Positions 1 to 6,448 of a stretch of 17,928 nucleotides of DNA are shown in pieces. The stretch is from Candidatus Zipacnadia bacterium. Its GTDB lineage: Bacteria; Armatimonadota; Zipacnadia; Zipacnadales; Zipacnadaceae. Both the position numbers and the translations under genes were made by a program. The DNA lies in contig JALGTV010000029.1 of NCBI GenBank assembly GCA_029821215.1, positions 1 through 17,928 of the forward strand, written 5' to 3'. The notes below the pieces were generated by a model. The model was given only the letters and a program-made list of their open reading frames with translations. It was not told the origin of the DNA and searched no databases. Position 1 is the stretch's first letter. Every line of letters starts with the position of its first letter.

Positions 1-1
1 G

Positions 2-109
2 ACCACCAACTTCATCTGGGACGGGCAGGACGTGCTGCTGGCGACCGACGGTAGCAATAACACGCAGGTAACTTACACCCAGATACCTAATATGTATGGT
101 GGTCGTTAA
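2..109 (+). CDS. C-terminal end of an RHS/YD-repeat-like protein (partial, 5' end outside window)
   Basis: An open frame enters from the left edge and ends at TAA 107-109, giving 35 residues. It contains FIWDGQDVLLATDGSNN followed by VTYTQIPNMYGGR. The pattern (F/Y)xWDGxxVLLxTDGS is characteristic of the segment just before the core domain of RHS/YD-repeat proteins, which are large secreted or surface proteins, some carrying toxins. In that family the chain normally continues past the YG with more YD repeats and a core domain, so this copy looks truncated. The frame is the same as that of cysS downstream: after the TAA no further stop occurs before cysS. The family call rests on one short motif. 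The gene could be a degraded relic or a short stand-alone RHS fragment. Confidence 0.5.
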   Translation, partial: TTNFIWDGQDVLLATDGSNNTQVTYTQIPNMYGGR

Positions 110-145
110 GTCAGTAGCGCAATAGTGCCATCGCAAGGAGAGGAC

Positions 146-1567
146 ATGCCCATGCTACAGTTGTACAATTCCCTGACTAAAGGCAAGGAAGCCTTCCAGC
201 CGGCTGACGGACACACCGCCCGAGTCTACTCCTGTGGGCCGACGGTTTACGATTTTGCCCATATCGGCAATCTGCGCACCTTTGTGTTCAACGATATCCT
301 CTGCCGCTACCTGCGGTTCAAAGGCTTTGAGGTCAGGCAGGTGATGAACCTCACCGATGTGGACGATAAAACCATCGCCGGTGCCCAGGCCGAGGGAATC
401 AGCCTCTCTGAATATACCCAGAAGTACACTCAATATTTCTTTGAAGACATTGATACCCTTAACATTCAGCCGGCCTGGAAATATCCGAAAGCCACCGAGC
501 ATATCCCCCAGATGCAACAGATGGTGCAGAAGCTAATTGATAATGGCCACGCCTATGTAGCCGATGGCAGCGTTTATTATGATATCTCCTCATTTGCCGA
601 TTATGGCAAGCTGTCAGGCATCCGGCCTGAAGAGTTGTCTGGCTCGGCGGAGTTCAGCCGCCTGGAAGGGGACCAGTACGAACGCGAGGAGGCTGGCGAC
701 TTTGTCCTGTGGAAGGCGGCCAAGCCTAATGAGCCGGCCTGGGACAGCCCCTGGGGCCCGGGTCGGCCCGGCTGGCATATTGAGTGTTCGGCCATGTCCA
801 CCGCATATCTGGGGCCGACCTTGGATATCCACACCGGCGCGGTTGACCTCATCTTCCCCCATCACGAAAACGAAATCGCCCAGAGTGAAGGCGCCACCGG
901 CCAGCAGTTCTGCCGCTTCTGGGTCCACGGCGAGCATCTGATAGTGGAAGGCCAGAAGATGTCCAAGTCGCTGGGCAATTTCTTCACTCTGCGCGATTTG
1001 GTGGAGCAGGGCTACTCGCCCCCGGCCATCCGTCACCAACTCCTCACCGCCCACTATCGCCAGCAGCTCAATTTCACTATGGAGGGCCTCCAGCAGAGCG
1101 AGCGAACCGTGGAGCGGCTCAACACCTTCATCCAGCGGCTGCCCCGGCTGCCCTTGCCGGAAGGTACCTCGGAGCAAGCCGGGGAGATTGTGGCGCGGGC
1201 GCACCAGGACTTTGAGGCGGCTATGGACGATGATCTGAATGTGCCCGGGGCTATGGGTGTGGTGTTTGAGCTGATTAAGCAGGTCAATATGATGATTGAT
1301 GCCGGCCAGCTTCACACCGAGGACTGCGAGATTATCTTTGAGTTCCTAACCGAGGCAGACAGCGTCCTGGGCATAATGACTCAGCAACTGGCCGCCGCCC
1401 AGGTAGAGCCAATACTTGACGAAGAAATTGAGGCGCTTATTGCCAAGCGCCAAGCGGCTCGTGAGCACGGCGAGTATGAGCAGGCCGATGAGATCCGCGA
1501 CCAACTAACCGCCCAGGGCATCATCTTAGAAGATACCCCCACCGGCACCCTCTGGCGGCGGGGGTGA
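146..1567 (+). CDS. cysS: Cysteinyl-tRNA synthetase
   Basis: Class I aminoacyl-tRNA synthetase that charges tRNA-Cys with cysteine in the cytoplasm. At 473 residues it is close to the family norm (461 in E. coli). The zinc-site residues fall where expected: C30 (CGPTVYDFAHIGN), C214 (HIECSAMS), H239 and E243 (FPHHENEIAQSE). The HIGH motif is H39-I-G-N and the KMSKS loop is K271-M-S-K-S. The C-terminal part is the helical DALR/anticodon-binding region. The start at ATG 146 follows AAGGAG (135-140) by 5 bases. ATG 152 is an almost equal alternative and gives the commoner MLQLYN opening; the in-frame GTG 125 lacks a ribosome site. No promoter is evident in the short gap after the RHS-like tail. 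The next gene is 442 bp away behind its own promoter and hairpins, so cysS is probably the last gene of its transcript. Confidence 0.97.
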   Translation: MPMLQLYNSLTKGKEAFQPADGHTARVYSCGPTVYDFAHIGNLRTFVFNDILCRYLRFKGFEVRQVMNLTDVDDKTIAGAQAEGISLSEYTQKYTQYFFEDIDTLNIQPAWKYPKATEHIPQMQQMVQKLIDNGHAYVADGSVYYDISSFADYGKLSGIRPEELSGSAEFSRLEGDQYEREEAGDFVLWKAAKPNEPAWDSPWGPGRPGWHIECSAMSTAYLGPTLDIHTGAVDLIFPHHENEIAQSEGATGQQFCRFWVHGEHLIVEGQKMSKSLGNFFTLRDLVEQGYSPPAIRHQLLTAHYRQQLNFTMEGLQQSERTVERLNTFIQRLPRLPLPEGTSEQAGEIVARAHQDFEAAMDDDLNVPGAMGVVFELIKQVNMMIDAGQLHTEDCEIIFEFLTEADSVLGIMTQQLAAAQVEPILDEEIEALIAKRQAAREHGEYEQADEIRDQLTAQGIILEDTPTGTLWRRG

Positions 1568-1599
1568 GCCACAAGCAACGTTTAGTCCGATGAATGATA

Positions 1600-1628
1600 T
1601 TGACAAAGTTGCCTTCTTGTGCTATTAT
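1600..1628 (+). promoter_or_regulatory. Sigma-70-type promoter of the trpB2 leader
   Basis: TTGACA (1600-1605) is followed after exactly 17 bases by TATTAT (1623-1628). A shifted TATAAT (1626-1631) has a less favourable 20-base spacing. The -35 box is a perfect match and the -10 box matches 5 of 6. Transcription would start around 1634-1638, only a few bases before ATG 1641. No other convincing promoter lies between here and trpB2, so trpB2 expression should depend on reading through the hairpins below. Confidence 0.8.
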
Positions 1629-1640
1629 AATTTGTGGTAC

Positions 1641-1751
1641 ATGATGACGATGGCTTCAATTACTTGCACAAGCATAATAAGGCGGCGATGCAAGTGGGCT
1701 TGGCGACGCTTCACCGAGCGGGCCGGCCCATATGTATTGTGTTCTGAATAG
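1641..1751 (+). CDS. Possible Trp-containing leader peptide (36 codons)
   Basis: A short frame begins at ATG 1641, four to seven bases after the predicted transcription start, and ends at TAG 1749-1751. Its middle reads RRRCKWAWRR, with TGG codons at 1695-1697 and 1701-1703. Two Trp codons almost side by side, in a transcript leading to a tryptophan synthase beta gene and just upstream of a terminator hairpin, recall trpL-type leader peptides. There is no Shine-Dalgarno, so translation would have to be leaderless. The peptide also has five Arg codons and two Cys codons near the Trp pair, so the sensed amino acid is not certain. An alternative 19-codon frame from ATG 1688, with AAGG at 1679-1682, contains no Trp and would compete with this reading. 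Confidence 0.4.
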   Translation: MMTMASITCTSIIRRRCKWAWRRFTERAGPYVLCSE

Positions 1752-1810
1752 TTAGATAATCAAAGCAGCTTTCCAGTCATGGGCCGGCTCGTCCGGCCCA
1801 TGACTTTTCT
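1694..1810 (+). terminator. Rho-independent terminator with a competing antiterminator (attenuator-like)
   Basis: The terminator is a perfect 13-bp stem: 1775-1787 pairs with 1793-1805 across loop CTCGT, followed by TTTTCT. The upstream segment 1718-1731 (core GCCGGCCCAT) can instead pair with 1779-1792 over 14 positions, two of them G-U wobbles, which consumes the terminator's left arm. That same upstream segment can also pair with 1694-1700, which overlaps the first TGG codon of the possible leader peptide (7 pairs, two wobbles). These three alternatives give a self-consistent 1:2 / 2:3 / 3:4 attenuator. The terminator hairpin is certain as sequence. The regulatory switching is inferred. 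Confidence 0.65.
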
Positions 1811-1812
1811 AT

Positions 1813-1855
1813 AAGGTCGTGGGCCTCAGTGTAGGTACGCGACCTTTTGCTTTTT
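1813..1855 (+). terminator. Second hairpin with U-tract downstream of the attenuator
   Basis: AAGGTCGTG (1813-1821) pairs with 1838-1846, whose outer seven bases are CGACCTT, giving 7 to 9 bp including one wobble. The loop is about 16 bases, and TTGCTTTTT follows (1847-1855). It looks like a second, weaker intrinsic terminator in tandem with the one ending at 1810, again before trpB2. Both would have to be bypassed for transcription from the 1600 promoter to reach trpB2. Confidence 0.5.
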
Positions 1856-1884
1856 AGGCGATAACTTTTTATTACCGTCAATGG

Positions 1885-1912
1885 AAGGAGGGGAAAAGCT
1901 ATGCCAGGGTGA
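1885..1912 (+). promoter_or_regulatory. Strong ribosome site with a three-codon reading frame (Met-Pro-Gly-stop)
   Basis: AAGGAGGGG (1885-1893) lies at ideal distance from ATG 1901, which opens only ATG CCA GGG TGA. The ribosome site is as good as that of trpB2 itself, about 100 bases downstream. It may be a minimal upstream open reading frame affecting translation or mRNA stability, or the remnant of a lost gene. The sequence alone does not decide between these. Confidence 0.25.
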
Positions 1913-1972
1913 ATAGATGAAACTATCTATATCTGTGACCTGAACCGTAGACTTAATTGCTCACCAGTAAAT

Positions 1973-2000
1973 GATTTTGTGATACAAAATCTTAAGGAGG
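1973..2000 (+). promoter_or_regulatory. Stem-loop abutting the trpB2 ribosome-binding site
   Basis: GATTTTGT (1973-1980) and ACAAAATC (1984-1991) form a perfect 8-bp stem with a 3-base GAT loop. Only TT separates it from the trpB2 Shine-Dalgarno AAGGAGG (1994-2000), which is 9 bases before ATG 2010. The stem does not include the ribosome site, so it may present the site or act as a protein or RNase landmark rather than sequester it. Confidence 0.4.
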
Positions 2001-2009
2001 TAGTTAGCG

Positions 2010-3365
2010 ATGGATGACACGAGAATTATCCTGCCGGAAAGTGAGATGCCTCAACAATGGTACAACATTCAGCCGGACCTGCCAGCGCCGCTGGCGCCAC
2101 CACTGAATCCAGGTACCGGTGAACCCATCGGCCCGGAGGACCTGGCCCCCATCTTCCCGATGGAGCTCATCAAGCAGGAAGTGAGCATGGAGCGGTGGAT
2201 TGATATTCCCGATGACATCCTGCGGATCTACAAGCTGTGGCGACCTAGCCCACTGTTCCGAGCGTACCGACTGGAAGAGTACCTGGGGACGCCGGCCCGC
2301 ATCTACTACAAGAATGAAAGCTTTAGTCCTGCGGGCAGCCACAAGCCCAATACGGCAGTGGCCCAGGCCTACTACAACAAGCAGGAAGGGGTCACGCGCA
2401 TCTGCACCGAGACCGGGGCCGGTCAGTGGGGCAGCGCCCTATCATTGGCTGGGGCCCTGTTTGACTTGGATATCACTGTATATATGGTGAGGATCAGTTA
2501 CGACCAGAAGCCCTACCGGCGGATGCTGATGGAGGCCTGGGGCGCGGAGTGCTTCCCCTCGCCCACTGACAGGACCGAGGCCGGACGCGCTATCCTGGCA
2601 CAGGACCCCGATTCCCCGGGCAGCCTGGGAATTGCTATCTCGGAAGCCATTGAGGATGCCGCTAAAGATCCGGAGGCCAAGTATGCGCTAGGCAGCGTGC
2701 TGAATCATGTGATGTTGCACCAGACCATTGTGGGCCTGGAGCTGAAGAAGCAACTGGCCATGGTGGATGAGAAACTGGACTGCATCGTCGGGTGTGTGGG
2801 AGGTGGGTCAAACTTTGCCGGGCAGTGTTTTCCCTTTGTTAAGGACAAGTTGGACGGCCAGGATATTGACATTATCGCCACTGAACCGACCGCTTGTCCG
2901 ACCTTGACCCAAGCGCCCTACCGCTACGACTTCGGCGACACCGCCGAGCTTACTCCACTGCTGAAGATGTATACACTGGGGCATAGCTTCGTGCCGCCGC
3001 CTATTCATGCCGGCGGGCTGCGGTATCACGGTAATGCGCCGCTGCTGTGTCTGCTGGTTAATCAGGGAGTTATTGAAGCCCGCGCCTTCCACCAGAATGA
3101 GGTCTTTGATGCGGCGATAACTTTTGCCCGCACCGAAGGCTCGCTACCGGCACCCGAGACCGCGCATTGTATCAAGGGTGCTATTGACGAGGCCCTCAAG
3201 TGCAAAGAGACCGGGGAAGAAAAGTGCATCGTTATCGCCTACAGCGGGCACGGCCACTTTGATCTGGCCGCTTACGATGCCTACCATCGAGGCGAGCTGG
3301 AGGACTACGAGTATCCCGAGGCGAAAATCCAGGAGGCCCTGGCGACACTGCCGGATATTGAGTAG
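2010..3365 (+). CDS. trpB2: Tryptophan synthase beta chain, TrpB2 type
   Basis: PLP enzyme that condenses indole with L-serine to tryptophan. At 451 residues it has the length of the TrpB2 subfamily, about 50 longer than TrpB1. The extra N-terminal segment (LPESEMPQQWYNIQPDLP) is also TrpB2-typical. Key sites are visible: PLP lysine K112 in GSHKPN, catalytic E134 in TETGAGQWGS, and the phosphate-binding loop GGGSN at 264-268. TrpB2 proteins often work without the alpha subunit as indole-scavenging enzymes, and no trpA or other trp gene lies nearby, which fits. A role as serine deaminase or rescue enzyme cannot be excluded. The start is set by AAGGAGG (1994-2000) 9 bases upstream of the ATG. 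The gene appears monocistronic, controlled by the leader at 1600-1855 and closed by the hairpin at 3395-3467. Confidence 0.95.
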   Translation: MDDTRIILPESEMPQQWYNIQPDLPAPLAPPLNPGTGEPIGPEDLAPIFPMELIKQEVSMERWIDIPDDILRIYKLWRPSPLFRAYRLEEYLGTPARIYYKNESFSPAGSHKPNTAVAQAYYNKQEGVTRICTETGAGQWGSALSLAGALFDLDITVYMVRISYDQKPYRRMLMEAWGAECFPSPTDRTEAGRAILAQDPDSPGSLGIAISEAIEDAAKDPEAKYALGSVLNHVMLHQTIVGLELKKQLAMVDEKLDCIVGCVGGGSNFAGQCFPFVKDKLDGQDIDIIATEPTACPTLTQAPYRYDFGDTAELTPLLKMYTLGHSFVPPPIHAGGLRYHGNAPLLCLLVNQGVIEARAFHQNEVFDAAITFARTEGSLPAPETAHCIKGAIDEALKCKETGEEKCIVIAYSGHGHFDLAAYDAYHRGELEDYEYPEAKIQEALATLPDIE

Positions 3366-3394
3366 ATAAGGTTGTAGATTGACTGGTAATAGCT

Positions 3395-3467
3395 AAACCT
3401 CGCCGGGGGTGAGTGGAGGTACGTCATAGACTCACCCAATGTGCCACGCGAGCCCCTGGCGGGGTTT
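3395..3467 (+). terminator. Large two-tier hairpin after trpB2, probable terminator
   Basis: Bases 3395-3409 pair with 3453-3467 over 15 positions, two of them G-U wobbles (arms begin AAACCTCGCC and end GGCGGGGTTT). Inside it, GGGTGAGT (3407-3414) pairs perfectly with ACTCACCC (3430-3437) and shares three G residues with the outer stem. The trailing sequence TTTGCCTTTGGG is only a poor U-tract. Its position 30 bases after the trpB2 stop suggests a transcription end. The shared G residues mean the two stems partly compete, which is unusual for a simple terminator. Confidence 0.5.
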
Positions 3468-3516
3468 GCCTTTGGGTATTGTCTATTGCTCAGTTATGAA
3501 TTGCTGGGAATACCCC

Positions 3517-3545
3517 TTGACAGGCAAGTAGCAAACTGATATACT
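3517..3545 (+). promoter_or_regulatory. Sigma-70-type promoter of the cobalamin riboswitch
   Basis: TTGACA (3517-3522) and TATACT (3540-3545) are separated by exactly 17 bases, so the -35 is perfect and the -10 matches 5 of 6. Transcription would start near 3552, about 14 bases before the first paired base of the riboswitch (3566). It is the natural promoter for the whole uptake operon downstream. Confidence 0.8.
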
Positions 3546-3565
3546 CATTCAAACTGAATAATAAC

Positions 3566-3717
3566 CGCTTGCGTGTGCAGGAAGACGGTGAGAAGCCGTC
3601 GCTGCCCCGCAACTGTAATCGGGGACGAAACCCGCATTAAGCCACTGAGGCCCCAGCAGCCTCGGGAAGGCGCGGGAAGTAGGACGATCCGTAAGCCAGG
3701 AGACTGCTGCGCAAGCG
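3566..3717 (+). ncRNA. Cobalamin (B12) riboswitch aptamer
   Basis: The conserved landmarks of the cobalamin aptamer occur in order: GGTGAGAAGCC, then CTGCCCCGCAACTGTAA (from 3602), GCCACTG (from 3641), GGGAAGG (from 3664), and the B12-box region GATCCGTAAGCCAGGAGACT (3686-3705). P1 closes the element with a perfect 8-bp stem, CGCTTGCG (3566-3573) with CGCAAGCG (3710-3717). This family binds adenosyl- or other cobalamins and normally switches off transport or biosynthesis genes when B12 is plentiful. The expression platform is the terminator at 3775-3809. The genes it precedes include a BtuFCD-like transporter, in agreement with the ligand. Confidence 0.95.
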
Positions 3718-3747
3718 AGTATTGACTACATCCTCTCGCGGGAGGGG

Positions 3748-3809
3748 GGTGGGTTTTATGCGTAGCAGCAAACCACCGCCGCTCTAAATGAGAGCGGCGG
3801 TTTTTGTTT
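3748..3809 (+). terminator. Riboswitch expression platform: intrinsic terminator with candidate antiterminator
   Basis: ACCGCCGCTCT (3775-3785) and AGAGCGGCGGT (3791-3801) form a perfect 11-bp stem with loop AAATG. The run TTTTT (3801-3805) overlaps its last base and is followed by GTTT. The G-rich stretch GGTGGGTTT (3748-3756) can pair with AAACCACC (3770-3777) with one bulge, which would invade the left arm of the terminator and serve as antiterminator when B12 is absent. The terminator is clear. The antiterminator pairing is my inference. Confidence 0.85.
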
Positions 3810-3881
3810 AGCCACTCTGACAATTGAATAAGAGACGTATCAGTACCCTAAACCAAACACTAACTTCCAGGAGAGATAACA

Positions 3882-4622
3882 ATGCTGAGACTTCACAACC
3901 GCAAGACCGGCTTTACCTTGATAGAGCTGTTGGTAGTGATAGCAATAATCGCTATCCTGGCAGCGATGCTCTTCCCTGTCTTTGCCCATGCCCGACAAAA
4001 AGCGGAGCAGACTACTTGCCTGTCCAATATCAGACAGCTTGGCCTGGCATTTTTGATGTATGCCCAGGATTATGACGAGACGATGCCGTTTGCCGTCGAC
4101 TACCCGGATGACTTCAGTTATAGTTGGGAGTCAGCGTGGGACTATCACATTGACTATACCACAGGCACCTTTAGCCCAGGTCTCATTGGTCCGTATAGCC
4201 AGGATCAGGAAATCAATGCTTGCCCTATGGCCCGGACTATTGAGTCATGGGGGCGACCGTACAGCGGATATGGGTATAACACCACCTATATCGGCGGACC
4301 ACCGGATGAGGGGAAGAAACCGGCAACTTTGGGGGAGATACAGAGTCCCTCCGACACGGTATTGCTGGCTGACGCCGCCTACTGGAATATCCCCTTCGGG
4401 GGCGGTGATCCGTTCGTAGCCCTTACCAACTATCTGCGGGCTCCCAGTGATCTGTACTACGGGTTTATTGGCCCCAATGTCCATTTCCGTCATAACGCCA
4501 CTGCTAATGTTGCCTATTGTGACGGGCACGCTAAGGCCACGGGACAAAAGTTCAATGTCAACGCCAATGACAAGTCACTGGCTGACCTGTCGGTAGATGA
4601 CAGTGCTTATGACCTTCAGTAA
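3882..4622 (+). CDS. Pseudopilin-like protein, DUF1559 / H-X9-DG type
   Basis: Secreted or envelope protein with a type IV prepilin signal. KTG|FTLIELLVVIAIIAIL predicts prepilin peptidase cleavage after G10, with the conserved Glu at +5 (E15), followed by a long hydrophobic helix to about residue 33. The C-terminal part has H204-X9-D214-G215 (RHNATANVAYCDGHAK), the processing-associated H-X9-DG motif of the DUF1559 family, which is abundant in Planctomycetes and Armatimonadota. Length, 246 residues, fits the family. The start is fixed by AGGAGAG (3869-3875), 6 bases before the ATG. It is the first gene after the cobalamin riboswitch, with no clear separate promoter in the 76 bases between the terminator U-tract and the gene, and its stop overlaps the next gene. 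It should therefore be co-expressed with the B12 transporter. Its role there is unknown. Confidence 0.85.
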   Translation: MLRLHNRKTGFTLIELLVVIAIIAILAAMLFPVFAHARQKAEQTTCLSNIRQLGLAFLMYAQDYDETMPFAVDYPDDFSYSWESAWDYHIDYTTGTFSPGLIGPYSQDQEINACPMARTIESWGRPYSGYGYNTTYIGGPPDEGKKPATLGEIQSPSDTVLLADAAYWNIPFGGGDPFVALTNYLRAPSDLYYGFIGPNVHFRHNATANVAYCDGHAKATGQKFNVNANDKSLADLSVDDSAYDLQ

Positions 4623-5640
4623 GCCCAAACAATTAGTCGTCATTGCGGTTGTAGCGATTGTGGCGATGGCTGGCAGCCTACTGGTAAGCTGCCAGCCCCG
4701 CCGGCCCGCTGCTTCTGTGGTCCCCCCGGCTACCTCTCGGCCCAGGGCGGGTTGGCCCCAGACCTTCACCGATGATTTAGGAAACACGGTAGTTCTTGCC
4801 CAGCCGCCCCGGCGTATAATTACCCTCCAGCCCAACTTGGCAGAAATAGTGGCCTTGGTGGGGGCTATTGACCAGTTAGTCGGAGTAACTGAATTCTGTA
4901 ACTATCCTCCGGAGGCAGCAGCTAAACCCAAAGTCGGAGGCATTATCAATCCCAGCCTGGAGAAGATTGTCGGCCTCCAGCCGGATTTAGTATTAGCCAG
5001 TCGGGGCAATGACGCTGCCTTCATTAGACGGCTGCAGCAGATGGGCATTGAAGTCCTGGGCTACGATCCCCAGCGGCTGGAGGAGGTTATTGATTTGGTG
5101 CGTCGGCTGGGCGAAATAACTGGGCATCACCAGCAGGCCGAGAAGGCAGCTCAGGAGCTGGAAAAGCGGCAGCAGGCAGTGATCCAACAGGCCCAAAACC
5201 TATCCACCCCAGGCCTCAAGGTGCTATTTGTGTTGTCCTGGGAACCGCTGTTTGTGGCCGGGGCAACCAGCTTTGTTGATGATATGATAACAACCGCGGG
5301 CGGCCAGAACGTGGTGGCACACATCACCGGTGTTGACCAGAAAAAGCCCTGGCCCCAGATTTCCCGCGAAGCGGTAGTGGCCGCCAACCCCGAAGTGATA
5401 ATCTCTACCACTGTCCACGGTCTTCCGCAGAGGGCCGGACAGGAAGAGATATTACGCAGACTGAAGACCGATCCGGCCTGGCAGCAAGTGACCGCCATTA
5501 AACACGGTCAGGTTCACATAATAGAAGATGACCTGGTCACCATTCCCGGGCCGCGGCTGATTGCGGGACTTGAACAAGTCAGCGAAGTACTGACACAGGC
5601 AAATCGCCGGTACCATCATCTGGGATTCAATAATGAGTGA
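4609..5640 (+). CDS. btuF: ABC transporter substrate-binding lipoprotein, BtuF-like (corrinoid or iron-chelate)
   Basis: Extracytoplasmic binding protein of the BtuF/FecB (helical backbone, TroA-like) fold that delivers ligand to the permease encoded two genes on. A Lys-bearing N-terminus, a hydrophobic stretch and the lipobox LLVSC give a lipoprotein signal; the lipidated Cys is residue 28 from ATG 4609. The mature protein has PPRRIITLQPNLAEIVALVG and NYPPEAAAKPKVGG, then SLEKIVGLQPDLVLAS, the pattern of the first lobe of this family. ATG 4609 gives the more usual signal length. In-frame ATG 4597 is an alternative, and neither has a good ribosome site, so translation is probably coupled to the pseudopilin it overlaps. 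The riboswitch upstream makes cobalamin or a cobalamin precursor the likeliest ligand; siderophores bind the same family. Confidence 0.85.
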   Translation: MTFSKPKQLVVIAVVAIVAMAGSLLVSCQPRRPAASVVPPATSRPRAGWPQTFTDDLGNTVVLAQPPRRIITLQPNLAEIVALVGAIDQLVGVTEFCNYPPEAAAKPKVGGIINPSLEKIVGLQPDLVLASRGNDAAFIRRLQQMGIEVLGYDPQRLEEVIDLVRRLGEITGHHQQAEKAAQELEKRQQAVIQQAQNLSTPGLKVLFVLSWEPLFVAGATSFVDDMITTAGGQNVVAHITGVDQKKPWPQISREAVVAANPEVIISTTVHGLPQRAGQEEILRRLKTDPAWQQVTAIKHGQVHIIEDDLVTIPGPRLIAGLEQVSEVLTQANRRYHHLGFNNE

Positions 5641-6448
5641 AGAGTCAATCTTAGCTGCTCGGCAAGTGGTCTGTGGTTATGACGAGCGCGACGTGTTGCA
5701 CGGCGTGACCCTGGCCGTAACCCGGGGGGAATTTGTGGGGCTGATTGGGCCTAACGGCTCCGGCAAGAGTACCTTACTGCGGGCACTGACCGGAGTACTG
5801 CCTCTGCGCAGCGGAGAAGTGTTCTTAGAAGAGCAATCCCTGAGCCGTTACCGCCGCCGCCAAATCGCCCAGCGAATAGCCGTTGTCCCCCAACTTAGTG
5901 GCAGTATCTTTCCGTTTACCGTGCGTGACTACGTCATGATGGGCCGCACCCCCTACCTGGGTCGACTACAAGGCCAGCGCCCTACCGATGTCAAAGTAGC
6001 CCGCCAGGCAATGGAACTCACCAGCACAATTCACCTGGCGGACCGGCCCATAACCGACCTGTCCGGCGGCGAGCTGCAGCGGACCACCATCGCGCGGGCG
6101 GTGGCTCAGGATACCAGTATACTGCTGCTTGATGAGCCTACTGCCTTCCTGGATATCAACCACCAGCATGAAATCTTCGAGCTGCTGAGCCGATTTAACA
6201 CTCAGCGGGGTATGACTATCCTCTGTGTTTCTCATGATCTTAATCTGGCTGCTCAGTACTGCCCCCGCCTCGTGGTGTTGAAGGATGGAGTTGTCTATGC
6301 GGACGGGTTGGGGTCGCAAATAATAAGTGAACACATGGTCCGCGAAGTGTACGGAGCACCGGTGCAAGTGGATGAGGGCCCGGCCGGCAAGCCCCGCGTC
6401 AGCTTGCTTCCCGGCGAGATGATTACGTCCGAGGAAGGCCACCGATGA
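5633..6448 (+). CDS. btuD: ABC transporter ATP-binding protein, BtuD/FecE-like
   Basis: Cytoplasmic ATPase that powers the importer. All nucleotide-binding motifs are intact: Walker A GPNGSGKST (39-47), Q-loop Q87, signature LSGGE (143-147), Walker B ILLLDEPT with D167 and E168, and switch histidine H201 (SHDLN). At 271 residues it matches the FecE/FepC/BtuD group, and NHQHEIFELL after the D-loop is typical of it. The start ATG 5633 lies inside the end of the binding-protein gene (ATGAGTGA, 8-base overlap), and the stop overlaps the permease start by 4 bases (ATGA). Translation across the three transporter genes is therefore probably coupled. Ligand assignment, B12-type, comes from the riboswitch. 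Confidence 0.92.
   Translation: MSEESILAARQVVCGYDERDVLHGVTLAVTRGEFVGLIGPNGSGKSTLLRALTGVLPLRSGEVFLEEQSLSRYRRRQIAQRIAVVPQLSGSIFPFTVRDYVMMGRTPYLGRLQGQRPTDVKVARQAMELTSTIHLADRPITDLSGGELQRTTIARAVAQDTSILLLDEPTAFLDINHQHEIFELLSRFNTQRGMTILCVSHDLNLAAQYCPRLVVLKDGVVYADGLGSQIISEHMVREVYGAPVQVDEGPAGKPRVSLLPGEMITSEEGHR

Noticed and set aside
614..1315. Long minus-strand open frame inside cysS (233 codons)
   Set aside because: Lies fully antisense to a well-supported synthetase, has no ribosome site or recognisable motif, and reflects codon bias of the real gene. The same holds for the antisense frames within the purH and permease genes.
1640..1860. T-box (tRNA-sensing) riboswitch upstream of trpB2
   Set aside because: GTAGGTACGCGA near 1831 faintly recalls the T-box, but the AGGGUGGNACCGCG consensus is absent and the terminator's competing pairing is explained by the upstream 1718-1731 segment.
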